Source: Microbacterium elymi
GTDB taxonomy: Bacteria; Actinomycetota; Actinomycetes; Actinomycetales; Microbacteriaceae
Length of the DNA stretch: 64,000 nt
Reading direction: 5' to 3'
NCBI RefSeq assembly: GCF_021582895.2
Contig: NZ_CP091139.2
Span: 744,001-808,000 of the forward strand
Part shown: piece after piece, positions 30,540-40,024 of the stretch
Layout of the letters: each line of letters opens with the position of its first letter
Numbering within the stretch: the first letter of the stretch is position 1
Program-made: the position numbers and the translations under genes
Notes under the pieces: generated by a model
The model's input: only the letters and a program-made list of their open reading frames with translations
Databases searched by the model: none
Told to the model about the DNA's origin: nothing

Positions 30540-32054
30540 TCAGACGACGTCATCCGCCCCCAGGCGCGCCGCCTGCTCCTGCTCGGTGCCGTGCCCGATC
30601 TGGCGGTACACCGAGGGTCGCGCCTTGCGCAGCCACATTCCCCAGAACACCGCGGCGATGGACGGCACCAGCAGCACGGCGGGCAGGATGAACGTGGTCG
30701 GCGTGGACTCGGTCTGCCCGAGCATGACGTTCCAGTTCGCCAGGATCAGCACCCACACCGCCCCCAGGGCGATCACGGCGATGATCGGCGCCACCAGGCG
30801 GCTGCCCACGCCGACGTCCCGCGCGTCGCGCCGGAAGTATCCGATCACTGCGATCGAGACGAGCACCATCAGCAGGACCAGGCCGAACGCACCCAGGTTC
30901 GTCAGCCAGGTGAACAGCGTGAGCACCGCGAAAGGTCCGCTGGCCGGGTCCCAGCTCAGCTCGCCGATCGCGAACCCGACGATCACGATCACGGCCACCA
31001 CGCTCTGGGTCAGCGAGCCCGCCCAGGGCGCGCCGCTTCGCACCCGGACGGTGCCCAGCACGGCCGGCAGCACGCCTTCGCGGCCGAGCGAGAACGAGTA
31101 CCGCGCGACGGCGTTGTGGAAGCTGACCAGGGCCGCGAACAGGCTGGTGATGAACAGCACCGACATGATGTCGACCCAGATCACACCCAGGTGCGCGGCG
31201 ACGAAGTCGAAGAACAGCGGCGGACCGGCCTCTTCGGCGGTGATGCCGGCGGGGTCTGAGATCTTGTCGGGTCCGACCGCGAGCGTCAGCGCCCAGGACG
31301 AGAGGGCGTAGAAGACACCTATCACGCAGACGGCCAGGAACGTCGCGCGCGGGATCGTGCGCTTGGGGTCCTTCGACTCCTCGCCGTAGATCGCGGCGGA
31401 CTCGAACCCCATGAACGCCGCGATGCCGAAGGCGAGCGCGGCGCCCACACCCGGGACGAACAGCGCCGACGGCGTCAGCGGCGCCGCGGTGAACCCCTCC
31501 GCCGGGTTCCCGAAAGCGATCACGTCGAACACGATCACGACGACGAACTCCAGTGCGACCAGGACTCCCAGCACCTTCGCCGACAGGTCGACGCGGTTCA
31601 CGCCCATGATGCCGACGATGACGATGCCGATCAGCACCCACAGCCACCACGGGCTGGCCCACCCGGTCTTCTGCTCGATGAACGAGGACACCTGGAACCC
31701 GAGCATCCCCCAGATGCCGATCTGCATCGCGTTGTACGCGATCAGCGCGAGCACCGACGCCCCGACGCCGATCGGGCGACCCGTGCCCTGCGCGACGTAG
31801 GAGTAGAACGCGCCCGCGTTCGTGATGAAGCGGCTCATCGCGGCGTAGCCGATCGCGAAGATCCCCAGCACGACCGCCAGGAGGATGTATCCGAACGGGA
31901 TGCCGACGACATGCGTGACCGACAGCGAGCTCGTCACTCCGCCGGCGACCACCGTCAGCGGGGCCGAGGCCGCGACGATCATGAAGGCGACCGCGATCAC
32001 GCCCAGGCGGCGGTGCGCAGCGGTGCGCGTGGTGGATGTCGTGGGTGCAGACAT
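30540..32054 (-). CDS. APC family amino acid/amine permease
   Basis: This secondary transporter has 504 residues and twelve predicted helices. It begins HRRLGVIAVAFMIVAASAPLTVVAGG. The conserved region FMGFESAAIYGEESKDPKRTIPRATFLAV is near residue 225. The frame is intact. The family imports amino acids or polyamines with protons or by exchange, and the exact substrate is unknown. It is divergent from an AraC regulator at 32233, and a 12-bp palindrome shared with other catabolic promoters lies between them. An aldehyde dehydrogenase gene follows two genes away, so an amine catabolic role is plausible. Confidence 0.92.
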   Translation of the reverse strand: MSAPTTSTTRTAAHRRLGVIAVAFMIVAASAPLTVVAGGVTSSLSVTHVVGIPFGYILLAVVLGIFAIGYAAMSRFITNAGAFYSYVAQGTGRPIGVGASVLALIAYNAMQIGIWGMLGFQVSSFIEQKTGWASPWWLWVLIGIVIVGIMGVNRVDLSAKVLGVLVALEFVVVIVFDVIAFGNPAEGFTAAPLTPSALFVPGVGAALAFGIAAFMGFESAAIYGEESKDPKRTIPRATFLAVCVIGVFYALSSWALTLAVGPDKISDPAGITAEEAGPPLFFDFVAAHLGVIWVDIMSVLFITSLFAALVSFHNAVARYSFSLGREGVLPAVLGTVRVRSGAPWAGSLTQSVVAVIVIVGFAIGELSWDPASGPFAVLTLFTWLTNLGAFGLVLLMVLVSIAVIGYFRRDARDVGVGSRLVAPIIAVIALGAVWVLILANWNVMLGQTESTPTTFILPAVLLVPSIAAVFWGMWLRKARPSVYRQIGHGTEQEQAARLGADDVV

Positions 32055-32194
32055 GGGCAGCTCCTTCGGTGCCGGGGCGGACTCGGGTGACCCCGCCAGC
32101 ACCAGCATGGCTCGAATCGCCTGGTCGTGCATGACCGGGCGAGCACGGTCCTTGTCCGCGCGGGCACGCCGCACCCCTGGGCAGGGCGCACCGA

Positions 32195-32206
32195 ATCGTA
32201 TACAAT
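32195..32206. promoter_or_regulatory. ATCGTATACAAT operator candidate (shared 12-mer)
   Basis: This sequence matches the palindrome ATCGTATACGAT with one mismatch. It lies between the divergent APC permease and AraC genes. Related sites are at 44299-44310 and 51473-51484. The form resembles operators of FadR-subfamily GntR regulators. Confidence 0.6.
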
Positions 32207-32232
32207 GCCAGGAACGCTCAGAGTGCGAGGTG

Positions 32233-33192
32233 ATGATGCCCGTGTCGGCGACCACGAAGCCCGGTCCGGTCGCGACCAATGTCGCGCGCGATGTGACCGC
32301 GTTCCGCGCTGCGGTGAACGAATCCTTCGTCCCGCTGCTGGTGACGGCATCCCGTGCTCAGCGCTTCGGCGGAGTGATCCGCGCCGCCGGGGCCGACGAT
32401 GTGCACCTCACCGAGGTGCAGGCCACACCGCATGTGGTCGAACGGACGCCGCAGCTGATCGCCCGGGACGAGCGCGCGTTCTTCAAGGTGAACCTCATGC
32501 TGGCCGGGCGAGGTCTGCTCGTCCAAGACGGCCGCGAGGCGGTGCTCGAGCCGGGCAGCCTGGCGGTCTACGACACCAGCCGCCCGTACTCCCTCGTGTT
32601 CGACGACGAGTTCCGCACCCTGGTGGCGATGTTCCCCCGCCACCTGCTCCGCCTCCCGACCGACCTGGTCGGCGAGCTCACGGCCGTCCGCGTCTCGGGC
32701 AGCGAGGGTGTGGGTGCGGTCGTCGGCCCCTATCTGGCGCAGCTGGCCGCCAACCTCGAGCAGTTCACCGGTGCCGTCGGCGCGCGCCTGGCCCACAGCG
32801 CGCTCGACCTGATCGCGACGGTCTTCTCCCAGGAGCTCGGGCTGGACGATGCCGCCGATCCGCACCGCGCCTTGATGCAGCGCATCCACACCCACATCGA
32901 CGGCAACCTCGCCGCCGAGCTGACCCCGGCATCCATCGCGGCCGCGCACTTCATCTCCACCCGGCACCTGCACGGGCTGTTCCAGGAGCAGGGCACCACG
33001 GTCTCGACCTGGATCCGGTCGCGGCGCCTGGAGCAGTGCCGACGCGACTTGACCGACCCGCTGCTCGCCGACCGGCCGGTCGCCGCGATCGCGGCCGGAT
33101 GGGGGTTCGCCGACCCCGCGCACTTCAGCCGCACGTTCAAGGCGGAATACGGCGTCGCGCCCAGCGAGTTCCGGGCGTCGCTGGCCACGTGA
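32233..33192 (+). CDS. AraC family transcriptional regulator
   Basis: This is a regulator of 319 residues with an AraC-binding-like N-terminal domain (resembling that of FeaR/NphR, ligand unknown) and a C-terminal double helix-turn-helix. The HTH part includes LTPASIAAAHFISTRHLHGLFQEQGTTVSTWIRSRRLEQCRRDL and the family signature AIAAGWGFADPAHFSRTFKAEYGVAPSEFR. FeaR-type AraC proteins control phenylethylamine catabolism in other bacteria, which fits the nearby permease and aldehyde dehydrogenase, but the resemblance is only general. The frame is intact. The APC permease is divergent and is the probable target. Confidence 0.88.
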   Translation: MMPVSATTKPGPVATNVARDVTAFRAAVNESFVPLLVTASRAQRFGGVIRAAGADDVHLTEVQATPHVVERTPQLIARDERAFFKVNLMLAGRGLLVQDGREAVLEPGSLAVYDTSRPYSLVFDDEFRTLVAMFPRHLLRLPTDLVGELTAVRVSGSEGVGAVVGPYLAQLAANLEQFTGAVGARLAHSALDLIATVFSQELGLDDAADPHRALMQRIHTHIDGNLAAELTPASIAAAHFISTRHLHGLFQEQGTTVSTWIRSRRLEQCRRDLTDPLLADRPVAAIAAGWGFADPAHFSRTFKAEYGVAPSEFRASLAT

Positions 33193-33290
33193 TCCCTGCG
33201 TCGGCAGATGGAGTTCACCGACACCGAGCTGGTCAACCGTGCGCTGCGCGACTGAACCTGGGGGCAGGCCGGCTCCACCCGCCGGAGCCC

Positions 33291-33727
33291 TCAGCGGGGC
33301 GGGCGCAGGCCCACAACGCCGATGACCGCGATCGCGGCGGTGATCACGGCGAGCACGCCGAAGCTGGCGGCGAGGGATGCCGCGGTCCCGACGGCGCCGA
33401 CGAGCAGAGGTCCGCCCGCGTCGCCCACTTCGCGGCCGAAACCAGCGCGAGCACAGCGACCGGCGCGGCGCTGAGCACGGCATCGAGGCCGAGCCGTGTG
33501 CCCAGCAGTGGAAGGGAGCCCACCGCGACCCCGAGCATCCCGGTCGTCGCCGCAAGCACCAGCACCGGCACGACGAACCCGCGCTCGGTGGTCTGGCGCG
33601 CGAGGTCAGCCAGCGTGTAGCGCGGGCGCGGGCAGCACGGGTGGGGCCGGCAGCGCCAGCGCGATCCACACCGCGGCGCGAGCACGCGCGAGGGCGCCTC
33701 CGATCGGGCTCTGCCGGGTCCCGTCAC
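33291..33727 (-). pseudogene. Remnant of an MFS transporter (C-terminal part)
   Basis: Minus-strand frames carry hydrophobic pieces of a major facilitator transporter: VPVLVLAATTGMLGVAVGSLPLL, then APVAVLALVSA in one frame and GGPLLVGAVGTAASLAASFGVLAVITAAIAVIGVVGL in another. At least two frame changes and the loss of the N-terminal half are needed. Unlike the other broken genes here, the 5' part is absent, so this looks like real decay. The stop complement lies at 33291-33293. Confidence 0.55.
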
Positions 33728-33759
33728 CAGACCGTTCTACCGCATCAGCGCCGCGGCGC

Positions 33760-34293
33760 TCACGGCCCGTCAGTGGGCGCGCTGCCGCTGCGTTCGGTGT
33801 GACGCGCATGATGTCGTGCCCGATGCAGTCGGTACTCGCGCAGGGTGAGCGCGACGATGAACACGTCGAACACCGTGATCCCCAGCATCCCCCACGTGAA
33901 GTGCACGATCATGTCGTAGATCTGGTAGCCGATGAACACGACGAGAAATCCGATCAGCCACGGGTACGCCCAGAGCCGATCGCGCAGCACCGCGACCACG
34001 AGCACGACTTTCACCGCCCCGTCGGCAGCAGATAGATCGCGCCGAACAGCGCGGCCGACACGTCGAGGGATGCCGCGAACCGCACGAGTGCGTTCGCGAT
34101 GAGGTCGTGGGGATCCTCTGAGAGCTCGTGCTGCGTGAGCACCTGGACGATCTGCGAGATCTGCGACGGGGTCAGCACGAGGAACAGGACGCCGCCGATC
34201 AGTTCGAGCACGCCGTCCAGGCCCTTCAGGATCAGCCCGATCCAGAAGAGGCGGTCGAGGCAGCCACTGCCGTCGCGCGCGCGACATCCTCAT
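33760..34293 (-). CDS. DUF2127-like membrane protein
   Basis: The repaired protein has about 177 residues and four hydrophobic segments, starting DRLFWIGLILKGLDGVLELIGGVLFLV and ending with VFIGYQIYDMIVHFTWGMLGITVFDVFIVALTLREY. DUF2127 proteins are small membrane proteins of unknown function. Two breaks are visible: an extra base near 34258 (in CTGCC) and a missing base near 34012 (LLPTG where LLADGAVK would continue). It lies between a decayed MFS gene and the aldehyde dehydrogenase operon. A link to either is not evident. Confidence 0.68.
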   Translation of the reverse strand: MRMSRARRQWLPRPPLLDRADPEGPGRRARTDRRRPVPRADPVADLADRPGAHAARALRGSPRPHRERTRAVRGIPRRVGRAVRRDLSAADGAVKVVLVVAVLRDRLWAYPWLIGFLVVFIGYQIYDMIVHFTWGMLGITVFDVFIVALTLREYRLHRARHHARHTERSGSAPTDGP

Positions 34294-34353
34294 GCAGCGC
34301 AGGTTACCGCCGATGTCGATGGGGCCTGTGGGAACGACCCGGCCGCGCGGGCG

Positions 34354-34485
34354 TCACACGCCGGCGTGCTCGAACGCGAGGGTGGGCACGTCGCCTCCCA
34401 CGCCTCGGGCTGCCGCGGTATCGGCCGCATCGGCGGTGATCGCGGCCGCGCCGGCGCCGCCGACGATGATCGCTGTCGTCGTCAT
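34354..34485 (-). CDS. Possible 43-residue peptide downstream of aldehyde dehydrogenase
   Basis: A short frame starting at the ATG complement at 34483-34485 is preceded by GAGGAAGAAC, a good ribosome binding site at the right spacing. It lies 13 bases after the aldehyde dehydrogenase stop on the same strand. The peptide begins MTTTAIIVGGAGAAAITADA and is Ala/Gly-rich and hydrophobic at the start. I recognise no family. It may be a truncated dinucleotide-binding start (IIVGGAGAA) or a true small protein. Confidence 0.35.
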   Translation of the reverse strand: MTTTAIIVGGAGAAAITADAADTAAARGVGGDVPTLAFEHAGV

Positions 34486-34497
34486 GTTCTTCCTCGC

Positions 34498-35916
34498 TCA
34501 GCCGTTGATGATCTGCGGGACGGCGACCGACTTCAGGCCCTCGACGCCGAACTCGAGTCCGTAGCCGGAGCCCTTGACGCCGCCGAACGGGATCATCGGG
34601 TGGACGCCGCCGTGCGAGTTGATCCAGACAGTGCCGGCCTGCACGCGTGCGGCGACCTCGCGTGCCTGTTCGCGGTCGCCCCACACCGAGGCGCCCAGCC
34701 CCACGTTCAGGCGGTTCGCGCTGGCGACGGCATCCTCGACGTCCGAGTAGCGGATGATCGGCAGCGCCGGCCCGAACTGCTCCTCATCGACGAGCGCGTC
34801 GCCGTCCTTGACATCGGCCACCAGCGTGATCGGGTAGAACAGCTCGCCGAGCTCGGTGGCCGGGGCGCCGCCGGTGACGATGCGTCCGCCGTTCGCCCTC
34901 GCGTCCTCGACGAGACGGCTGACGATGTCGAACTGCTGCCGATTCTGCAGCGGGCCCAGCACGTTGGCCTCGTCGAGCCCGTCACCCATCGGGGTCTGCT
35001 CGGCGATGCCCTTGAGCGCGTCCACGACGTCGTCGTAGATCGAGTCATGCACGTACAGGCGCTTCAGCGCCGCGCAGGTCTGCCCGGTGTTGATGAACGC
35101 ACCCCAGAACAGGTCCTGCGCGATCGCCTGCGGGTCGGTGCCGGGCAGGACGATTCCGGCGTCGTTGCCGCCGAGCTCGAGGGTGAGCCGGGCGAGGTTT
35201 CCCGCCGAGCTCTCGATGATCTTGCGGCCGGTCGCGGTCGACCCGGTGAACATCACCTTGTCGATGTCGGGATGGGCGGCCAGCCGGGCGCCGACCTCGC
35301 GGCCGCCCGAGATCGCGATCAGGACATCGGCGGGCAGCACCTCATTCATCACCGCGACCATCGCGAGCACGCTCAGCGGCGTGTACTCGCTGGGCTTGAT
35401 CACGACCGTGTTGCCCATGCGCAGCGAGGGCGCGATCTGCCAGATCGCGATCATCATCGGCCAGTTCCACGGGCCGATCGCCCCGACCACGCCGATCGCG
35501 CGGTAATGCAGTTCGGCGTGCGTCTCGCCGTCGTCCACGATCACCTCGGGCTCCAGGACCGTGGATGCCGCGGTGCGCAGCCACGCGGAGCACGCGCCGA
35601 CCTCGAACCGGGCATTGGGACCGTTCAGCGGCTTGCCCTGCTCGCGCGACAGGATGCGTGCGAGCGGCTCGGCGTTCGCATCGATCGCGTCGGCGACCTT
35701 GAGCAGCAGGGCGCTGCGCTGCGCGTGCCCGAGCGCCTCCCAGCCGGACTGCGCGGCCTTGGCGCGTGCGATCGCGTCGTCCAGGTCGGCGACCGACAGC
35801 TCCGGCGCCCGCCCGATGATCTCCCGGGTCGCAGCATCCGGGATCTCACGACCCTGACCCGCGGGGGCCTGGACCCGGTTCAGCAGCGCGGTCTCTTCCG
35901 GCGTGAGCTCAGACAT
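34498..35916 (-). CDS. NAD(P)-dependent aldehyde dehydrogenase
   Basis: This is a 472-residue enzyme of the ALDH superfamily that oxidises an aldehyde to a carboxylate. Visible blocks are GPWNWPMMIAIWQIAPSLRMGNTVVIKPSEYTPL, the catalytic glutamate region LTLELGGNDAGIVL, the nucleophile cysteine in FINTGQTCAALKRLYV and EEQFGPALPIIRY. The frame is intact. The sequence resembles betaine and phenylacetaldehyde-type dehydrogenases, but the aldehyde cannot be named from it. It is close to an APC permease and an AraC regulator, which suggests oxidation of amine-derived aldehydes. A possible small peptide gene follows it. Confidence 0.93.
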   Translation of the reverse strand: MSELTPEETALLNRVQAPAGQGREIPDAATREIIGRAPELSVADLDDAIARAKAAQSGWEALGHAQRSALLLKVADAIDANAEPLARILSREQGKPLNGPNARFEVGACSAWLRTAASTVLEPEVIVDDGETHAELHYRAIGVVGAIGPWNWPMMIAIWQIAPSLRMGNTVVIKPSEYTPLSVLAMVAVMNEVLPADVLIAISGGREVGARLAAHPDIDKVMFTGSTATGRKIIESSAGNLARLTLELGGNDAGIVLPGTDPQAIAQDLFWGAFINTGQTCAALKRLYVHDSIYDDVVDALKGIAEQTPMGDGLDEANVLGPLQNRQQFDIVSRLVEDARANGGRIVTGGAPATELGELFYPITLVADVKDGDALVDEEQFGPALPIIRYSDVEDAVASANRLNVGLGASVWGDREQAREVAARVQAGTVWINSHGGVHPMIPFGGVKGSGYGLEFGVEGLKSVAVPQIING

Positions 35917-36244
35917 CGGTGTCTCCTTCGTCAAGTCGATGGGGCGCGGCATCCGACCGCACTCTGCTCCCATTCTCGGCCGTCGCGAAGCACGGAGGGT
36001 TGACTGCCAGTGCAGAGGTCTCGTCTGCCCGCGTAGGGCCGCGCCACATGCGAGGGCGGCCGGTGGTCCTCCCCGGCATCCCGTCGCGGCCGTGCTCGCA
36101 GTTCCGGCCACCGGCACTAGAATCGGGATGTCGGGCGGCCCGCGCCGCCGGTGCTCGGAAAAGGGGCACGCAGCCACCGCGATGACCGCGGCGCGCGAGA
36201 CACATACGGCATCCGCATCCGTCCCTGTCTCGAAAGGCTTCGCC
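35917..36244. other. Intergenic region between divergent ALDH and ThDP enzyme genes
   Basis: No gene is visible in these 328 bases. TAGAAT at about 36117 could be a -10 box for the ThDP enzyme, and CTCGAAAGG lies just upstream of its start as the ribosome binding site. CCGCGCCGCCGGTGCTCGG may form a small hairpin in the leader. I did not recognise a riboswitch. Confidence 0.4.
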
Positions 36245-37893
36245 ATGCCCTCCGTCTCCGCCCACGTCGCCACCACCCTCGCCGCGCACATCGAGCACGT
36301 GTTCGGGGTGATGGGCAACGGCAATGCGTACTTGCTCGACGCCCTGGTGCGGGGCACCGGCGCCACCTACACCGCCATGCGCCACGAGGCCGGCGGCGTG
36401 GTCGCCGCCGACGCGCACTTCCGCGCCTCCGGGCGCATCGCCGCGGCCACCGCCACCTACGGCGCGGGATTCACCAACACGCTGACCGCCCTGGCCGAGT
36501 CCGTGCAGGCGCACATCCCGCTCATCCTCGTGGTCGGCGACGAGCCCACCAGCGGGCCCCGGCCGTGGGACGTGGACCAGATCGCGATGGCCTCGGCGGT
36601 CGGCGCGCGCACCTACACCGTGGGACGAGCGGATGCGGCGGCCACGACGGTCATCGCGATCGAGCATGCGCTGGCCTACCGGGTGCCGACGGTCCTGGCG
36701 ATCCCCTATGATGTCGCCGCGCTCGAGGCCGGCCCGGTTCCGGATGCGCCCGCTCCGGTCCTGCCCGCTCCCCTGGCCCCGACCGCGTTCGGCCGGGCCG
36801 AGATCGCCGAACTGGCGCAGGTGCTCGCGGGGGCGGAGCATCCGTTCCTGCTCGCCGGCCGCGGAGCCTGGCTGTCCGGGGCGAGCGGGCCGCTGGGGGC
36901 ACTGGCCGACCGCATCGGCGCCGTGACGGCATCGACGGCACTGGGTCGCGGCGTCTTCCCCGACGCCCGCTACGACCTGGGGGTGGCGGGCGGGTTCGGC
37001 GCCGAGGGGGGCATGGCACTCGTGCACGAGGCGGATGTCGCGGTCGTGTTCGGCGCCGCGCTGAACCAGTTCACGATGCGCTTCGGCGAGCTGTTCGCCC
37101 CCGGCACGCGCGTGGTGCAGGTGGATGTCGCGCCCGCCGCCACGCACGCGCACGTGGGCGGCTTCATCCGCGGCGACGCGGCGACCGTGGCATCCGCCCT
37201 CGTCGCCGAACTCGACGCGATCGGGGCCGTGCCGCGCGGCTGGCGCGAGCAGATCGATCTGCCGGCGCTGACGGCCCGCGAGCAGGGCGAGGAGTACGCC
37301 GCCGACGGCCGCCTCGACCCGCGGGCGGTGGCCGTGCGCATCGGGGCGCTTGCCGGAGGATCGCGTCGTCGTCTCGGACGGCGGCCACTTCATCGGCTGG
37401 GCGAACATGTACTGGCCGGTCGCCTCCCCCGACCGGATGATCATGGTGGGCACGGCGTTCCAGTCGATCGGCCTCGGCTTCCCCTCGGTCCCGGGCGCCG
37501 CGCTCGCGCAAGCCCGACGCGACCATCGTGCTGACCACGGGCGACGGCGGGGGGCTGATGGCGATCGCCGATCTGGAGAGCGCCGTGCGCACCGCCGGCG
37601 GCCGTGGCCTGGCGGTGGTGTGGAACGACGGCGCCTACGGCGCCGAGGTGAACCTCTACGGGCTGAAGGGGCTGGCGACCGCGCCGATGCTGATCCCCGA
37701 CGTCGACTTCGCCGGACTCGCCGCAGCGGTCGGCGCCGAGGGCGTCGTGGTTCGCACGCTGCGCGACCTCGACCGGCTCGCCGCGTGGGCCGCGCAGCCG
37801 GCCGCAGAACGCCCGTTCCTGCTGCTGGACTGCCGCATCTCGTCGAGCGTGATCGCGCCGTACCAGCAGGAGATCATCCGCGTGAACTCCTGA
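36245..37893 (+). CDS. Thiamine diphosphate-dependent enzyme (acetolactate synthase/decarboxylase superfamily)
   Basis: The repaired protein has about 548 residues with the three-domain arrangement of ThDP enzymes. The N-terminal domain has the catalytic glutamate in MRHEAGGVVAADAHFRASG near residue 45. The C-terminal domain has TTGDGGGLMAIADLESAV with the later WNDGAYGAEVNLYG, which together form the ThDP-binding motif. The substrate is unknown. It differs from true acetolactate synthases and may act on 2-oxo acids. Two insertions break the frame: 37349 (GCTTGCCGG for GCTGCCGG) and 37508 (GCAAGCCC for GCAGCCC). It is divergent from the aldehyde dehydrogenase gene. Confidence 0.85.
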
Positions 37894-37941
37894 TCACGGC
37901 GAACCGCGTGCGATCGAGAGTCGGGTTCACGATCGGACCGC

Positions 37942-39114
37942 TCACGCCATCCGGTAGTCGGGCACGGTCCGGTCGGTCGCGAACCGCTCCGTCATCCACA
38001 TCATGGTGCCCAGCATCGCGCGGTTCGTGAAGGTCCTGTTCCGGCGTCGGATCGCACGATCGGACCCGGGCGCGAGGAAGCGCCCGGCGTTTCCGCTGCG
38101 CGCGACCTTCGTCAGCGGCCGCATGCGCCGGTCGTACGCCGCGAACGCGGCGGCATGGTCGCCGCGGGCCGCCGTCAGCTCGCCCGCCAGGATGTACGCG
38201 CCGACCAGGGCCAGCCCGGTGCCGAAGCCGCCGAGCGTGTTGCCGTAGCCGGCGTCGCCGACCAGCGCCACGCGTCCCCGCGTGAACGAGTGCATCCGGG
38301 TGCGCGTGAGCGCATCCAGATAGAAGTCGGATGCCTCGACCGCCGCCGCGATCATCTCGGGCACCCGCCAGCCGACCCCCTCGAATGCGGCACGCAGCAG
38401 ACGGCGCTGGGCGTCGACATCCCGCCGGTCGTAGTCGCCGGGATCCGCCGCGAAGACGAACAGGCTGGGGGCCTTCTGCCCACCGGCCAGCGCCAGACGG
38501 CCCGGTCGGCTGTACCCGTATGCGACGGCGCGACCGTCCGGCAGGGACGTCTCCAGCCCGGACAGATCGACCGCGCCGCCCGCGACCGCGTACACGTAGC
38601 CCAGCGGGTGCACATGATCCGACTCGGGGCCGAAGGCGGCGCGGCGCACCGCCGAGTGCACGCCGTCCGCGCCGATCACCAGATCGAACCGCGCGGCGGG
38701 GCGTCCCGCGAATCCGACCTCGACGCCCGACGTGCTCTCGGTCAGGGCCGTGATCTCGTCGCCGAACACGTAGTTCGCGTCCGCCGCGCTGCGCCGGTGC
38801 AGGATGCCGGCGAGGTCGCCGCGCAGGATCTCCAGATCCCCGCCGATGAACTCGCCCGGGATCACCGCTTGGACCCGATCGCTCTCGTCGACGATGCGCC
38901 AATCGGTCCGACTGGTCTGCTGTGCGCGGATGTCGTCGTACACGCCCATCCGCTCCAGCACGGTGCGATGCGTGCGCCCCTTGAAGTCCACCGCCTGGCC
39001 GCCGGGCCGGATCCTCGACGCCTTCTCCACCACCGTCACGTCGCACCCGTTGCGGCCGAGCCAGCCGGCCAGTGCCGCGCCGGCGATGCCGGCCCCCGAG
39101 ATCAGGATCCTCAT
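37942..39114 (-). CDS. FAD-dependent monooxygenase (TetX/PHBH-like)
   Basis: This is an intact 390-residue flavin hydroxylase. It begins MRILISGAGIAGAALAGWLG (FAD-binding motif), with DLVIGADGVHSAVRRAAFG and GRVALVGDAGYGNTLGGFGTGLALVGAYILAGEL as later FAD motifs. Members modify tetracyclines, rifamycins or aromatic compounds. The substrate cannot be assigned here. The gene is divergent from a TetR regulator at 39202, with a clear palindromic operator between them, so it is probably inducible by its substrate. The downstream ThDP gene is convergent. Confidence 0.9.
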   Translation of the reverse strand: MRILISGAGIAGAALAGWLGRNGCDVTVVEKASRIRPGGQAVDFKGRTHRTVLERMGVYDDIRAQQTSRTDWRIVDESDRVQAVIPGEFIGGDLEILRGDLAGILHRRSAADANYVFGDEITALTESTSGVEVGFAGRPAARFDLVIGADGVHSAVRRAAFGPESDHVHPLGYVYAVAGGAVDLSGLETSLPDGRAVAYGYSRPGRLALAGGQKAPSLFVFAADPGDYDRRDVDAQRRLLRAAFEGVGWRVPEMIAAAVEASDFYLDALTRTRMHSFTRGRVALVGDAGYGNTLGGFGTGLALVGAYILAGELTAARGDHAAAFAAYDRRMRPLTKVARSGNAGRFLAPGSDRAIRRRNRTFTNRAMLGTMMWMTERFATDRTVPDYRMA

Positions 39115-39134
39115 GATGTGCTCCTCCGAAAATT

Positions 39135-39182
39135 AATTGCGTCTCCCAGACACAATACTTATCGCGTACGCTAGACGCAATT
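39135..39182. promoter_or_regulatory. Operator between FAD monooxygenase and TetR
   Basis: AATTGCGTCT (39135-39144) and AGACGCAATT (39173-39182) are a perfect inverted repeat. Within it, TGCGTCT-CCC-AGACACA forms a second, nearly perfect dyad. The region is AT-rich and includes likely promoter boxes for both genes. The probable ligand is the TetR protein encoded at 39202. Confidence 0.75.
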
Positions 39183-39201
39183 ATCTTCTCGAGGAGAGCC
39201 G

Positions 39202-39897
39202 ATGAGCACACCGGATGCCGCGCCCCTCGTCGCGCTGCTGTGGGGATCGGACCCGCGCCCCCGCCGTGGACCCAAGCCGCGACTGTCGGTGCCGACGATC
39301 GCAGATGCCGCGATCGCGATCGCCGACGAAGGCGGTCTGGATGCCGTCACCATGCAGGTCGTCGCCGACCGGCTGGACGCCGCGAAGATGGCGCTGTATC
39401 GCTACGTCCCGGGGCGCACCGAGCTCGACGCGATCATGCTCGACCGCGCCCTCGACGGGGCGCCGGACCCGATCGAGGGGCCATCGTGGCGCGCCCGTCT
39501 GGCCGCGTGGGGCACCCAGCTGCACGACCGGATGGCACCGCACCCGTGGGCGGTCGAGTTGGCGCAAGCGTCCCCATCCCCCGGCCCGTCCGAGCTGGCC
39601 TGGTACGAGGCCGGCTTGGCGGCGATGACGAAGCTGCCGCTGGCCGGTGCCGAGAAGCTCGACGTGCTCGTGCTCCTGGTCGGCCACGTGCTCGGCCTGG
39701 TGCGGCAGGAACGCGCCCGGCCCGCGCCCGAGCAGGAGCTGGCCGACACCATCGGCAGCATCCCGGACGACCGCGCGGCCGCGTACCCGCTCACCCTGGC
39801 CGCCTTCGCCGACGCGGGCGCGCGCCGCGACGACGCGCTGCGCTTCGGGATCGACCGCATCCTCGACGGCGTGGCCGCCCTCACCGCCGGTCGCTGA
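39202..39897 (+). CDS. TetR family regulator with TetR_C-type ligand domain
   Basis: This is an intact regulator of 231 residues. The N-terminal helix-turn-helix is in GGLDAVTMQVVADRLDAAKMALYRYVPGR, and the C-terminal domain resembles the TetR-class tetracycline-repressor C domain (WRARLAAWGTQLHDRMAPHPWAVELAQ). A proline-rich stretch precedes the HTH. The FAD monooxygenase at 37942 is divergent and shares the operator, so the pair may be a substrate-induced detoxification unit of the TetR/TetX style. The ligand is unknown. Confidence 0.9.
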   Translation: MSTPDAAPLVALLWGSDPRPRRGPKPRLSVPTIADAAIAIADEGGLDAVTMQVVADRLDAAKMALYRYVPGRTELDAIMLDRALDGAPDPIEGPSWRARLAAWGTQLHDRMAPHPWAVELAQASPSPGPSELAWYEAGLAAMTKLPLAGAEKLDVLVLLVGHVLGLVRQERARPAPEQELADTIGSIPDDRAAAYPLTLAAFADAGARRDDALRFGIDRILDGVAALTAGR

Positions 39898-40024
39898 GGG
39901 TTTCGTGCATTCTGCGCGGGGTCGACTCCCGGTCCGCGCCCGTCCCGAGGTGGGACAATGACACCCGCACCCGTATCCGCCCCCTCGAATCCGCACCCGC
40001 ACCCGCGAAGAAGCAGGAGCACCG

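Noticed and set aside
33193..33290. Tiny frame starting at 33208 (MEFTDTELVNRALRD) as a gene
   Set aside because: It is 15 codons long, without a clear ribosome binding site, and looks like a remnant or chance frame.
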